Source: Rugamonas violacea (lineage in GTDB: Bacteria; Pseudomonadota; Gammaproteobacteria; Burkholderiales; Burkholderiaceae_D). Taken from it: DNA of 64,000 nucleotides. Below are positions 53,294 to 62,036 of the stretch, piece by piece. The notes below the pieces were generated by a model. It did not search any database, was not told where the DNA came from, and was given only the letters and a program-made list of their open reading frames with translations. Numbering within the stretch: position 1 is the stretch's first letter; every line of letters begins with the position of its first letter. The position numbers were made by a program, and so were the translations under genes. The stretch covers positions 78,654 to 142,653 of the forward strand of contig NZ_JAEMNU010000139.1 in NCBI RefSeq assembly GCF_016461825.1. The letters run 5' to 3'.

Positions 53294-56200
53294 CTATTCC
53301 GGATCGGGAATGTCGTCTTCCGGGTCGGGAATGACCGCGTCGAACAGGGCGCTCAGCTCGGCCATGTCACCGGCGGCCCGCCACTGGTCCACGCGCGGCA
53401 CCCACAACATGTTCCACACCTTGGTGCCGGCGTCGATCTCGCCGTGGACGATGCGCTGGGCGATCTCCTCCAGCGAGTACGGCCCGTGCTGCACCTTGTT
53501 GAGGAATACCTTGTAGCTGGCCGGCCGCTTGGCCACCGGCTGATGGTACTGCATCGCCTGGGCCGCCGTTTCCACCGCCGCCGCCGCATACGCCGACGGC
53601 CCCGGCTCCCGGCCGCCGCCGAACACGCCGGCCGCCTGCGTCTCGCTCACCAGATACTCGGGCTTGAGCACGCGCTTGTCCACCGTCTGCTGCACCTCCC
53701 AGCTGTAGGCGTCGCTGGCCGAATCGACCACCTGCTCGCTCCACTGCGACAGCAGCGCCGTCGCCGTTTCGACGGCCTGCGCCGACACCGCCGGATTCAA
53801 ACCCTGGGCGCGCCGCAGCCAGGCGTCGTACAGGCGCTTGGCGGTGATGTTGGGCAGCGACGGCGAGGGCAACTCGGCGCCGGTCTCGTCGACGTCCAGC
53901 TTGGGCTGGTAGACCTTCAACTGATAGTGGCGCATCAACGCCGCCAGCAGCAGCAGCTGGCTGGCGCCGGCGCGGGCCAGGCGGTGCTGCACCGCCGCCA
54001 CCACCTGCTCGCGGTAATAGGCCGGCAGGCCATTGGAGCGGATGGCGAACTCGTTGCCGATCTGTAGCCACTCGCCGGAGCCGGCCTCCACTTCGAACAA
54101 GTACTGGCCGCGCGGCTGGAAGCTGGCCTCGCGGTCGGACAGGTCGGGCTTGCGCTTGACCACGCCCAGCGCGATCGCCTGCAGGAACCACTCGTAGTCG
54201 TCGGCCAGGCGGTTCAACTCGTCCATCGACGGCGCGATCGGATGGCGGAAGCGGGTCGAGTCGAAGTGCAAATGGGTCGGGATCTTCGGGTTCTCGATCT
54301 GGTAGGAAGTGCGCCAGGTCGGCAGGCCGCGCAGCACCGTCATGGGGAAGCCGGACAGCTCGATGTAGCAAACCGCCTTGCCGACGATGCCGGTGTTGAC
54401 GATGCTGACCAGGTCGCCGTGGAAGAAGCCGGTCGGCACGGCGGCCTTGATCTCGGCCTCCATCTTGCGCCAGGCGTTGGCGTCGCCGACGCCGATGAAA
54501 CATTTGAACTGGTCGGCCTTGGGCGTGAACTCGGCCGAGAAGCGCGCGTTCACCCACGGCATGGCGCTCTTGATCCATTCGTTGAAGGTGCGTTGGCGCT
54601 CCGGCGCCGACATGGCGGCCAGACGTTCGAGCAGCGGATCGACCGGCACGCCGTCGACCGCCTGCTCGCGGCTGAGCTGCGTCTGCGCGCGGCGGAACAA
54701 CTTGAGCAGCAGCGAGGCGCGCAGGCGCTCGTCGCCCAGCTGCGGGAACAGCCGCGCCGAGCCGCCGAATTCGAGCAGCACCTCTTCGCTCCAGCTGCTG
54801 ATGTCGCCGGTCAGCTTGACCGGTTCGGGCAGCGTGTCGCTGGCCAGCTTCATGTAGGTGGCGTGTTCGTGCTGGGCGTCGGCGCGCAGCTGGTCGATGC
54901 GCTGGTCGACCGCGCCCAGCATCGCCTCGACGCAGCGGCGGCCCTCCTGGAACTCGCCGGCGATGCCGCTCCACACGGGCTGGCCCTGCTCGTCGACCGA
55001 GGTGGCGTCGCCCAGCCAGGTGGACATGGCGCGCAACACCTCCATCGCCTGGCCGGCGGCGACCGCCAGCAAGTGGAAGCGCAGGTAATCGGCGATGTCG
55101 CGCTTGAGGTGGCTCATCACCTCGCGCGCCTGGGCGTCGCGGCCGAACATTTTGCCGGCCGCCTGCGACAGGTTGTTGAGCGACTCCTCGACTTGGCGGG
55201 TGCGCAGCGCGTCGCGCATGTCGCGGTAGCGTTTGCCGTTGCGCTCGGCGCAGGCCAGGTCGCGCTGGGCGATGCGCGACTTGATCTGCTCCAGCAGCGA
55301 CAGCACGAACTCCAGGCCGCCCTGCTTGCGGTCGTCCAGCAGCGCGTACAGCTGCTCGCGGCAGCGTCCCTTCAACCGCAGCAGCAGTTCGGCGGTGTGG
55401 CGCTTGATGCGGTCCTCGCTGGTCTCGGCGGTGGCGCCGGCCTCGCGGATGGCGTCGCGCTCCAGTTGCGGCAGCAGCTCGGCGACCTTCTCGCGCCAGA
55501 CGTTGATCTCATACGCGCCCATGATGCGGTCGATCTCCAGCTGCACCTTGCTCTCGATCCGCTCCAGCAGCGAACGCTCGTCCTTGTCCATCAACAGGCG
55601 GTCGGTCAGCGCGTATTCCTGGAACGGCGTGACGTCCACCGTGCCCTTCTTGAAATCGGGGAAGGTGTCGAAGGGATGCTCGGCCATCGCCATCTGCTCG
55701 CGCATGAAGATGTCGCGTTCCTGGTCGCCGGCGCGGCGGGCCGGCGCGCCGTCCGTGCCGACGATGCCGAAAAATGCCTTGACCATCATGGCGGCCAGCT
55801 CGTAGGCGCGGATGTCCTCGCGCAGGCTTTGCTGGGTGTCCAGCACGGCCTGGCCGAAGGCCGAGTAGACCTTCGAGTAGGACAGGCGCATGTCGCCGAA
55901 GCGCTGCTCCGGCACGCGCGGATTGAACGGCCCCAGCTTGTGCTGCTGCTGGTTGACCGCCACCGAGCGCTTGCGGTTGGCGAAGTCGGCCGAGGCGAAA
56001 TCCTCGAACAGCGAGTCGGCCACCATCTGGTAGACATCCTTGACGTCCTGCGTCGCCTTGTTGGCCAGGTTGGCGGTGTCGACGAAGTAGACGTCGTCGA
56101 ACGGCGCGCCCTTGCCGACCAGGCTGTCCGGCTCGGCCCAGCGCACCTGCGCGTTCATGTCGCGCATCGCCGTCTCCAGCTCCATCATGGTGGCGTAGGC

Positions 56201-56980
56201 GTTGGCCTCGGTGCGTTCCTTGTTGGCCTTGGCGTAACCGGACGGCATCAGCATCACCAGGTCGACCTGGCTGTCGGCCACCTCCTGGCGGGCGATGGCC
56301 TTGGCGATCCAGCCCAGGTCCATCAGGCTGCCGGCGCCGGTGCCGCCGGCGTTCGAACCGATGACGACGATGCGGAACTTGGAGGTGTCCACCGTCAGGC
56401 CGAGGCGCTGGTAATTCTCCTTGCGCTCGTTGCCGGCGTTGCTGCTCAAGAAGTTCAGCGCGCCCTTGATGCGGCCGCGCAGTTTGGGATATTTGTCGAA
56501 CAGGTAGAGCCGCGCCACCGCGCGGATCTGGCCGGCGCCCTTGGACGGGTCGATGCCCAGCGAGCGCAGCTTCTTCGGCCGCAACGGCATCCACTGCTCG
56601 ATCAGCGGGAAGCGCGCCAGGCTGTCGTCGGACTCGTGGTACTGCTGCAGATCGATGTGCTCGACCAGGCGCTCCTCGTCGCTCAACTTGACCAGCTCGT
56701 ACCAGGGATCGCTGCGCTGCGACTTGCCTTCGTCGATGATGGCGCCGCTGTCCAGGTCGAAGTGGAGGAAGCGCGCCACCGGGAACTGGCCGATCGATTC
56801 GACGCGGGTCGGATTGTGGCGGTTCCACACCGCCGACAGGATGCGCCGGCGGATGCGCATCATCACTTCCATGCCGGTGCCGCCGGCGCCGATGAACAGG
56901 GTCGGCCGCAGATCGACCTTCAATTCGGCCTTCTTGTCGGCGCCGCCGACGATGCTGCTGGTGCTGGGGAATTCTGCCAT
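53294..56980 (-). CDS. Tubulin/FtsZ-like protein with C-terminal GYF_2-like domain
   Basis: A 1228-residue protein of the bacterial tubulin-like (Tubulin_2, PF13809-type) group. The nucleotide-binding core has LFIGAGGTGMEVM (31-36 GAGGTG) and the tubulin signature SNAGGTGAGSLMD (211-218, compare GGGTGSG of FtsZ). VDLVMLMPSGYAKANKERTE and AYATMMELETAM follow. A long helical middle region (about 480-800) and an alpha/beta region precede a C-terminal GYF_2-like module (about 1150-1205; LNKVQHGPYSLEEIAQRI, WNMLWVPRVDQWR). Predicted to bind GTP and possibly polymerise. It is far longer than FtsZ (about 390). No division genes are nearby. The ribosome site is modest (GAGAG). Confidence 0.85.
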   Translation of the reverse strand: MAEFPSTSSIVGGADKKAELKVDLRPTLFIGAGGTGMEVMMRIRRRILSAVWNRHNPTRVESIGQFPVARFLHFDLDSGAIIDEGKSQRSDPWYELVKLSDEERLVEHIDLQQYHESDDSLARFPLIEQWMPLRPKKLRSLGIDPSKGAGQIRAVARLYLFDKYPKLRGRIKGALNFLSSNAGNERKENYQRLGLTVDTSKFRIVVIGSNAGGTGAGSLMDLGWIAKAIARQEVADSQVDLVMLMPSGYAKANKERTEANAYATMMELETAMRDMNAQVRWAEPDSLVGKGAPFDDVYFVDTANLANKATQDVKDVYQMVADSLFEDFASADFANRKRSVAVNQQQHKLGPFNPRVPEQRFGDMRLSYSKVYSAFGQAVLDTQQSLREDIRAYELAAMMVKAFFGIVGTDGAPARRAGDQERDIFMREQMAMAEHPFDTFPDFKKGTVDVTPFQEYALTDRLLMDKDERSLLERIESKVQLEIDRIMGAYEINVWREKVAELLPQLERDAIREAGATAETSEDRIKRHTAELLLRLKGRCREQLYALLDDRKQGGLEFVLSLLEQIKSRIAQRDLACAERNGKRYRDMRDALRTRQVEESLNNLSQAAGKMFGRDAQAREVMSHLKRDIADYLRFHLLAVAAGQAMEVLRAMSTWLGDATSVDEQGQPVWSGIAGEFQEGRRCVEAMLGAVDQRIDQLRADAQHEHATYMKLASDTLPEPVKLTGDISSWSEEVLLEFGGSARLFPQLGDERLRASLLLKLFRRAQTQLSREQAVDGVPVDPLLERLAAMSAPERQRTFNEWIKSAMPWVNARFSAEFTPKADQFKCFIGVGDANAWRKMEAEIKAAVPTGFFHGDLVSIVNTGIVGKAVCYIELSGFPMTVLRGLPTWRTSYQIENPKIPTHLHFDSTRFRHPIAPSMDELNRLADDYEWFLQAIALGVVKRKPDLSDREASFQPRGQYLFEVEAGSGEWLQIGNEFAIRSNGLPAYYREQVVAAVQHRLARAGASQLLLLAALMRHYQLKVYQPKLDVDETGAELPSPSLPNITAKRLYDAWLRRAQGLNPAVSAQAVETATALLSQWSEQVVDSASDAYSWEVQQTVDKRVLKPEYLVSETQAAGVFGGGREPGPSAYAAAAVETAAQAMQYHQPVAKRPASYKVFLNKVQHGPYSLEEIAQRIVHGEIDAGTKVWNMLWVPRVDQWRAAGDMAELSALFDAVIPDPEDDIPDPE

Positions 56981-56998
56981 GGCGGTCTCTCGAAAAGG

Positions 56999-57532
56999 TT
57001 AGCGGCGGCCGGTCAGCCAGGCGCCGACCAGGGCGGCCGCGCCGAGCAGCAGCAGGGTGCCGGTAATGGCGCCGCTGAGGAATTTACTCGCGTTCATCAC
57101 CGCCAGCACGACGGCGCCGCTGACGAAACCGAGGCCGCAGAACAGCAGCCAAGCGGCGGTGTCGGCCGAGGACGGCGCCACGCGGCGGCGCACCAGATGG
57201 TTGCTGAAGGCGTTGCGGGCGAGGAAGAACACCAGCAGCAGCACCAGAAAAACGGCGCCGGCGATCAACTGGTCGCGCGCCGAGGTGTCGGTGGCGGGCG
57301 CGCCCTGCACCGGCGCCACCTCGATGCCGCCGCCGCTGGTGTTGCTGGTGTTGCTGGTGTTGCTGGTGTTATTAACCGGCGCCGGCGTGGTGATGTCGAG
57401 CGGCTTGCTGGCCGACGCGGCGGCCGAAGCCGAGGCCGGCGCGCCGGCGCCGGGCACCTTGAAGCCAGGGTCGGTGTTGGCCTGCGCCAGAAGGATCGGT
57501 TGCACTGTGCTGCCTTGCTGAGTGTTTTGCAT
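56999..57532 (-). CDS. Small membrane protein of the tubulin-like operon
   Basis: A 177-residue protein. The N-terminal 85 residues are low-complexity (alanine/serine-rich, with NTSNTSNTSNTS from a 9-bp tandem repeat). Three hydrophobic segments follow (LIAGAVFLVLLLVFFLA; AAWLLFCGLGFVSGAVVLAV; LSGAITGTLLLLGAAALVGAWL). No family recognised. The ATG at 57532 is chosen because AGGA stands six bases before it; another at 57553 overlaps the upstream stop and lacks a site. It starts 17 bp after the vWA-like gene and ends 18 bp before the tubulin-like gene, so it is surely co-transcribed and may anchor the complex. Confidence 0.75.
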   Translation of the reverse strand: MQNTQQGSTVQPILLAQANTDPGFKVPGAGAPASASAAASASKPLDITTPAPVNNTSNTSNTSNTSGGGIEVAPVQGAPATDTSARDQLIAGAVFLVLLLVFFLARNAFSNHLVRRRVAPSSADTAAWLLFCGLGFVSGAVVLAVMNASKFLSGAITGTLLLLGAAALVGAWLTGRR

Positions 57533-57549
57533 GTTTGTTCCTGATGTGT

Positions 57550-59166
57550 TCAATGGCCCAAACGCACCTGCGCGCCGTCGCGCAACTGCGTCAATGTGTG
57601 GCCGAATAGGGTGCTGCGCAACTCGGCCACCTTGTTGCCGGCCTGGTCGAAAATCGGTGTCTGCATGCCCGCCTTGCTGTGCATGGTGCGCGGCTCGCCC
57701 TCGACCGTCAGCGCCACCTTGCGCATGCGCGTCAGGCCCAGCACCGTGGCCGCCACGGCGGCCAGCAGCGCCAGCATGGCGCCGCCCAGCGCCAGCAGCG
57801 GACCGAGGCCGAAGTGGACCCGCACGTCGAGCGGCAGCACGGCGCGCGAGCCCTGCACCTGGCTCGGCGGGGTGAAAATGTCGGGCAGCGGGTCGCCGGG
57901 GAACAACGTGGCCATGCGCTGGCGGAAGGCCTGCGACAACTCCAACTTCTGTTCGCCCAGGCTCACCTCGATCTCGCCCGGCAGCACATAGGCCGAGCCG
58001 GCCGACTTGAAGGCCGCCAGCGACCAGCTGCCCGGCAGGCGGGCCACCGGCAGCTGCATCTCCGACGACAGCGGCTGGCCCTGGCCGGGCGCCAGCACGC
58101 GCACGCTGTCGCGGCCCAGGCTAATCGGCTTGTCCTCGCCGGCCAGGCGCGAGCGCGCCGCCAGCGTGGCGCTGCTGATCGTGTAGGGATAAATCGCGTT
58201 CTCCAGCCGCCAAGCGATCTTGGCGCGTGGCGCGGTGGCGCCGGCGTCGATGTCGGCGCGCAGCGAGCCGTCCGGCGTCATCGAGAAGGCCACGCCGGGC
58301 GCGTTGTCGACCTTGACCGGGGCCAGCCGCACGGTGTCCTGGTCGAGCGGTTTGAGGCGCGCCGGCGGCTCGGTGATGACGCGCTGCAGCCGGCCCGAGC
58401 GCAGCAGCGCGTCGAGCTGGCGCGCGCCCTGCTCGTGGATGGCGAAGACGTAGACCATCAAACCGTTGGCGCTGTAGCGGCCGGCCCGCACCGGCATCTT
58501 CAACGGAAAGGCCAGCGCGGTGCGGATCGCCGCGCCGTGGTGGATCAGCTGGTAGAACTCGCGGTTGCGCTGCGCCGTGGCCTGGTCGTTGTTCGGACTG
58601 TTCTTGTTGTTGGTGAACAGCCAGACCAGGCCGGCCTGGCGCGCCAGTGCCGTGTCGATGGCGGCGCCGACGGCCTCGCCCAGGTCGGTGTCGGCCAGCG
58701 TGGCGCTGCCCGGCTTGTGCGCCGTCTGCAGCGCGGCCAGCGCCTGCGTCACTTGGCGTCGTGGCGCCTCCGTCTCGACCTTGGTGGCCAGCAGCGCGCG
58801 CGGCGACGGCGCGCCGGGCAAGCTCTGGTTGAAGGCGGCCAGCACCAGCGCGTCGCCCGGTTGGGTGACGGCCAGCACCACCTCGGCCACCAGCGCCTTG
58901 TACTGCGAGGCGGGGTCGCTGTAGAAGGGGTCCATCCAGCCGGAGTTCTGCACCAGGAAGACGTGGGAGCTTGACACTGGCGACACCGGTGACGCCGGCG
59001 ACGCGGCATGCGCGGCGGGCGCCAGCGCCGCCAGCAAGGCCAGCGCGGACCAGCCGTGCCGGCGCACCGGCGCGACAGCGACAGCAACGCCAACGCCGAC
59101 GCCGGCAAGCGGCGGCGTGCCGATGACGGCGCGCGGCAGTGTGTTGACCAACGGCGAGCGCGTCAC
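57550..59166 (-). CDS. Secreted vWA-like membrane protein of the tubulin-like operon
   Basis: A 538-residue protein with a signal segment (WSALALLAALAPAAHAA), a von Willebrand A-like domain (about 68-250) and, near the C-terminus, one membrane segment (about 453-478, GPLLALGGAMLALLAAVAAT) with a 60-residue tail. The vWA strand reads HVFLVQNSGWMDPFYSD: the metal-site aspartate is missing (QNSGWM instead of DxSxS), and the later LTDG-like site reads FTNNKNS. The start is the GTG at 59166, overlapping the upstream stop as GTGA, with AAGG before it; no ATG is available. Most of the protein should face the periplasm. Confidence 0.75.
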   Translation of the reverse strand: MTRSPLVNTLPRAVIGTPPLAGVGVGVAVAVAPVRRHGWSALALLAALAPAAHAASPASPVSPVSSSHVFLVQNSGWMDPFYSDPASQYKALVAEVVLAVTQPGDALVLAAFNQSLPGAPSPRALLATKVETEAPRRQVTQALAALQTAHKPGSATLADTDLGEAVGAAIDTALARQAGLVWLFTNNKNSPNNDQATAQRNREFYQLIHHGAAIRTALAFPLKMPVRAGRYSANGLMVYVFAIHEQGARQLDALLRSGRLQRVITEPPARLKPLDQDTVRLAPVKVDNAPGVAFSMTPDGSLRADIDAGATAPRAKIAWRLENAIYPYTISSATLAARSRLAGEDKPISLGRDSVRVLAPGQGQPLSSEMQLPVARLPGSWSLAAFKSAGSAYVLPGEIEVSLGEQKLELSQAFRQRMATLFPGDPLPDIFTPPSQVQGSRAVLPLDVRVHFGLGPLLALGGAMLALLAAVAATVLGLTRMRKVALTVEGEPRTMHSKAGMQTPIFDQAGNKVAELRSTLFGHTLTQLRDGAQVRLGH

Positions 59167-60686
59167 GCCGCCGCCTTCAAATGCCAGCCGCGTATCTCGT
59201 TCCACTTCGGATGGTGCAGCCACAGGCAGCCATCGTAGACGAAGGGCACGCAGTCGCCCGGCCTGGTCAGCCGCGCCACCTCGTCGAGGATCACGTTGCG
59301 CTGGCCGACCCATTCGATGAAGGTGCGCGGCAGCACGTCGCCGTCGAGCGCCGCCTCGGCCGTGCCGGGATAGTGCTCGATGCGCAGCACCAGGCCGCAG
59401 GGCTGGCTGCGCGTGCTGCTGACGTTCTCCAGCAGCGGCAGCACCAGCGCCTCGCCCTTGGTCTGGTCCTCGACGTGTTCCTGCTCCCACGGTTCGTCCT
59501 TAACTTGGTGGCCACGGCGGAACAGCAGCGTGCCGAAGCCGAGGCGGGCGCCGCCGATACGTTCGATTTGTCCGCCGAGACGGCCCAGTTCGAGGAAGCA
59601 GTAACTATGGCCGTCGTGGCCGATCAGCCACAGCAGGCCGTGGCGGCTTTTCACCGGGCCGCCGAACTGCAGGCGCGGCTGCCAGCCCTGCGGCCAGGGC
59701 AGCCACTGCGGATCGGTGCCGGGCAACCAGACCAGGTGGCCCTCGGCGTGCAGCCAGATCAGTTTGCCGTCGTAGCTGAAGGGACGTGACCAACCTTCCA
59801 ACGGCACGGCGGCGCCGACGCAGTCCTGCAGCTCCGGCTCGCCGCCGTCGGGCAGCGCGCTCCACAGCCGCACGCCGGCCGGCCCCTCGATCAGGCAGGC
59901 GATCTGCCGCCCCAGCGCGCCGGGCGCCGCGACCAAGGTGGCGGCCAGCAGCAGCTCGGTGGCATAGCTTTCGTTGAGCGGATTGATGCGCAGGCGCAGC
60001 AAGCCCTGCGCCGACGGCACCACGGCGACATCGCCGCGCCGCGCCGGCGCGGCGGCGCTCGACGAAAGCGGCAGCCAGGCGTAGTCGGAACGGGTGAACG
60101 ACAAATCGGCGGCGTCCGGCTGCGGCGCCAGCAGCAACCAGCGCGCCGCCAACGGGTCCCAGTACTGCAGCGCGTTGCGGCTGTAGGCCAGCGCCAGCAG
60201 GCGCGGCGCGGCGAAGCCGAAATGGGCGGCGGCGAAGACGCACAGCGCGTTGGGCGGCGTCGGCAGCTTGCGCTCGGCCTGGCCGACGGCCGGCTCGGCC
60301 GGCCGCGTCTCCAGGCTGGCGGCCAGCGGCAGCGCGGTGATCGGCAAGCCATGCGGCACATGGCGCGGCAGCGGCGCGTCGGCGGCCGCCAGCGCCTTGC
60401 TGCTGGCGCCCCACCAAGCCGGCCGGCGCGCGCCGGCAGCGGCCGGGGCGGCCTGGCGCAGGGCCTGGCCGCACTGCGGACAAAAGGCGAAGCCCTCGGG
60501 GTAGATGGCGGCGTGGGCGCAGCTGGCCGGGAGCGCGGCGCCGAGCAGCTGCGCCAGATCGGCCAGGCGGCCGGGCGCCTGCGCGCTCCAGTCGAGCGGT
60601 CCCAGATCCCTGCTGTCGCTCAGTTCAAACTGGCCGTCCTGCTGTTCCAGCCAGACGCTGTCCGCCGTTTCCCATCGATATGCCAT
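59163..60686 (-). CDS. Zinc-finger protein with beta-rich repeats, first gene of the tubulin-like operon
   Basis: A 507-residue protein without signal peptide. A zinc-binding knuckle is seen at about 56-72 (CAHAAIYPEGFAFCPQCG: C56, H58, C69, C72), similar in style to the ribbon of the last protein of the operon. After a linker, residues 140-500 are beta-rich with tryptophan/glycine/aspartate spacing (LQYWDPLAARWLLL, FSYDGKLIWLHAEGHLVWLP, VYDGCLWLHHPKWNEI) suggestive of a beta-propeller. No family recognised. The ATG at 60686 is taken over an in-frame TTG at 60698. Probably a cytoplasmic adaptor or regulator of the system. Confidence 0.7.
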   Translation of the reverse strand: MAYRWETADSVWLEQQDGQFELSDSRDLGPLDWSAQAPGRLADLAQLLGAALPASCAHAAIYPEGFAFCPQCGQALRQAAPAAAGARRPAWWGASSKALAAADAPLPRHVPHGLPITALPLAASLETRPAEPAVGQAERKLPTPPNALCVFAAAHFGFAAPRLLALAYSRNALQYWDPLAARWLLLAPQPDAADLSFTRSDYAWLPLSSSAAAPARRGDVAVVPSAQGLLRLRINPLNESYATELLLAATLVAAPGALGRQIACLIEGPAGVRLWSALPDGGEPELQDCVGAAVPLEGWSRPFSYDGKLIWLHAEGHLVWLPGTDPQWLPWPQGWQPRLQFGGPVKSRHGLLWLIGHDGHSYCFLELGRLGGQIERIGGARLGFGTLLFRRGHQVKDEPWEQEHVEDQTKGEALVLPLLENVSSTRSQPCGLVLRIEHYPGTAEAALDGDVLPRTFIEWVGQRNVILDEVARLTRPGDCVPFVYDGCLWLHHPKWNEIRGWHLKAAA

Positions 60687-60821
60687 GTCGCTACTCAATC
60701 CAGAGCCACTCCGTCGTTGTCGGATGATTACAAAGTTTTCGTGCCGGCACTGTCGCTGCGCACGGGGGCGGGCGGCAGTTGCTCATCGAATAATAGCGCA
60801 AGTGGCCAAGGGGACGGGACA

Positions 60822-60849
60822 AAAAAAACGCCCCGGCTCGCGGGGCGTC
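60822..60849 (-). terminator. Intrinsic terminator of the single-Cache gene
   Basis: On the minus strand ACGCCCCG-CGAGC-CGGGGCGT is followed by eight U (the A-run 60822-60829). It lies 20 bp after the stop of the Cache protein gene, separating it from the tubulin-like operon. That operon therefore has its own promoter between 60687 and 60822. Confidence 0.92.
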
Positions 60850-60868
60850 TGGCGCGGTGGCGGGCGGA

Positions 60869-61339
60869 CTATTTGTAGATGCCGACGCCGATCACGTAGT
60901 CGCTGACCTTCTCGACGTAGGTGTTCTTCTCTTCCAGCTTCTTGCTGATCGAGTTGGGCCAAACGTAGGTGACCCAGCCCTTGCCGGCCGGGCTGTTGCC
61001 CAGCTTGAGGAACTCCTTGATCGGGAACACGCCGCCGGCGCTCAGCTCCATCAGGTTCTTGTTGACCATCTTGGCGTTCTGGCCGTGCGCCAGCGCCACG
61101 CCGTCCTTGTCGAACATGAAGACGTACAGGTCGCCGGCGATGAACTCGCCCTTCGGATCGTTGAAGGCGGCGATCGCCTTGTCCTTGCCGTTCTTTTGCA
61201 GGAAGGCGCCGGCCTTCTTGACCATCGCCACGGCCTCGTCGGCGGTGCCGCGCTTGGGCGCGTCCTGCGCCATGGCGCCGCCGCCACCCAGGCTCAGGGC
61301 GAACAGGGTCAGGCTGAGGAATCGAAACAGGTTTTTCAT
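60869..61339 (-). CDS. Periplasmic single-Cache (sCache_2-like) protein
   Basis: A 156-residue exported protein: signal peptide FLSLTLFALSLGGGGAMA, then one Cache sensor fold (AFLQKNGKDKAIAAFNDPKG, DLYVFMFDKDGVALAHGQN, GWVTYVWPNSISKKLEEKN). Such domains bind small ligands. Standing alone without a transmitter, it may be a binding protein or a sensor partner. GGAG lies nine bases before the ATG. A clear terminator follows. No chemotaxis or kinase gene is next to it. Confidence 0.85.
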   Translation of the reverse strand: MKNLFRFLSLTLFALSLGGGGAMAQDAPKRGTADEAVAMVKKAGAFLQKNGKDKAIAAFNDPKGEFIAGDLYVFMFDKDGVALAHGQNAKMVNKNLMELSAGGVFPIKEFLKLGNSPAGKGWVTYVWPNSISKKLEEKNTYVEKVSDYVIGVGIYK

Positions 61340-61586
61340 GATGCGTGTCTCCAAAGTGAAATGGGGCGTTCCGGTCTGCTGACCGTGTGGTCGCCGCGAG
61401 GCGGCACCCGGGGCGCCGCTGCGTTCCACCTTAGCATGGCGGACGGGAGAATTTCATTTCCCTGGAAAAATATTACTCTGGGACACAACACCGGCGCGAA
61501 CGGCCGGCGGCGGGGACCGGCGGCCGCGCGGGCGGCCGCAGGACGGCCGGATTTCAGCCGGATTTCAGCCGGATTTCAGCCGATCT
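61340..61586. other. Intergenic spacer with tandem repeat
   Basis: A 247-bp spacer between two minus-strand genes. It contains the promoter of the Cache gene (not identified) and most of the 11-bp tandem repeat at 61547-61601. No gene was seen. Confidence 0.4.
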
Positions 61587-61601
61587 TCAGCCGATCTTCT
61601 T
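61547..61601. repeat. Five tandem 11-bp units overlapping a stop codon
   Basis: Three copies of CCGGATTTCAG (61547-61579), one of CCGATCTTCAG (61580-61590) and a diverged unit CCGATCTTCTT (61591-61601). The stop codon of the 149-residue protein gene (61587-61589) lies within the fourth unit. An 11-bp period shifts frame, so changes in copy number upstream of the stop could alter the C-terminus. Confidence 0.85.
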
Positions 61602-62036
61602 CGGCGGCGGCGGCGGTGTCCACAGCACCACCTCCTCGGTCGGTGCCGTCTCCAGCGCCTCGGAGTATTCCAGCCAGCGCAGCAGCGACGGCATGCGGCG
61701 GATGTTGATCGACTTGCCGTTGATGTAGCCAACCTGCTCGAAATTCTCCGGGTCGCAGATCATCTTCGACACCGTCGGCAGGTTCTCGGCCAGGCGGTCG
61801 TAGGCCTTGCGCGCCTTTTGCGCCCAGCTGGCCAGGGCCGGATCGTTGAAGCGGTTGCTCTCGAAGTAGATCGTCAACGTGCGGTCGTGGTTGCCGAAGC
61901 CGACCACGGCGGCGCCCTTCCTGATGGTCTGCAGCAGGTCTTCCTTGATGCTCTGGCTGGGCACAAACAGCGCCGAACGGCTGCTGTCAGCGTCGGGCCG
62001 GCCCAGTGGCAAATCCTGTCCGAGCATTAAACTCAT
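61587..62036 (-). CDS. Conserved-looking hypothetical protein
   Basis: A 149-residue soluble protein with no signal peptide. It has mixed alpha/beta composition (KGAAVVGFGNHDRTLTIYFE, ASWAQKARKAYDRLAENL, MPSLLRWLEYSEAL) and ends in a proline run (TPPPPPKKIG) next to the tandem repeat. No family recognised. GGGA lies seven bases before the ATG. It is the gene upstream of the Cache protein on the same strand (247-bp gap) and divergent from the aminopeptidase. Confidence 0.6.
   Translation of the reverse strand: MSLMLGQDLPLGRPDADSSRSALFVPSQSIKEDLLQTIRKGAAVVGFGNHDRTLTIYFESNRFNDPALASWAQKARKAYDRLAENLPTVSKMICDPENFEQVGYINGKSINIRRMPSLLRWLEYSEALETAPTEEVVLWTPPPPPKKIG

Noticed and set aside
53294..56980. 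The tubulin-like gene as a second ftsZ for cell division
   Set aside because: Length, missing FtsZ C-terminal peptide, the GYF_2 tail and absence of division neighbours all speak against FtsZ function.
54242..57544. A 1100-codon open frame on the plus strand
   Set aside because: Antisense mirror of the tubulin-like gene; no motif, low-complexity composition, no ribosome site.
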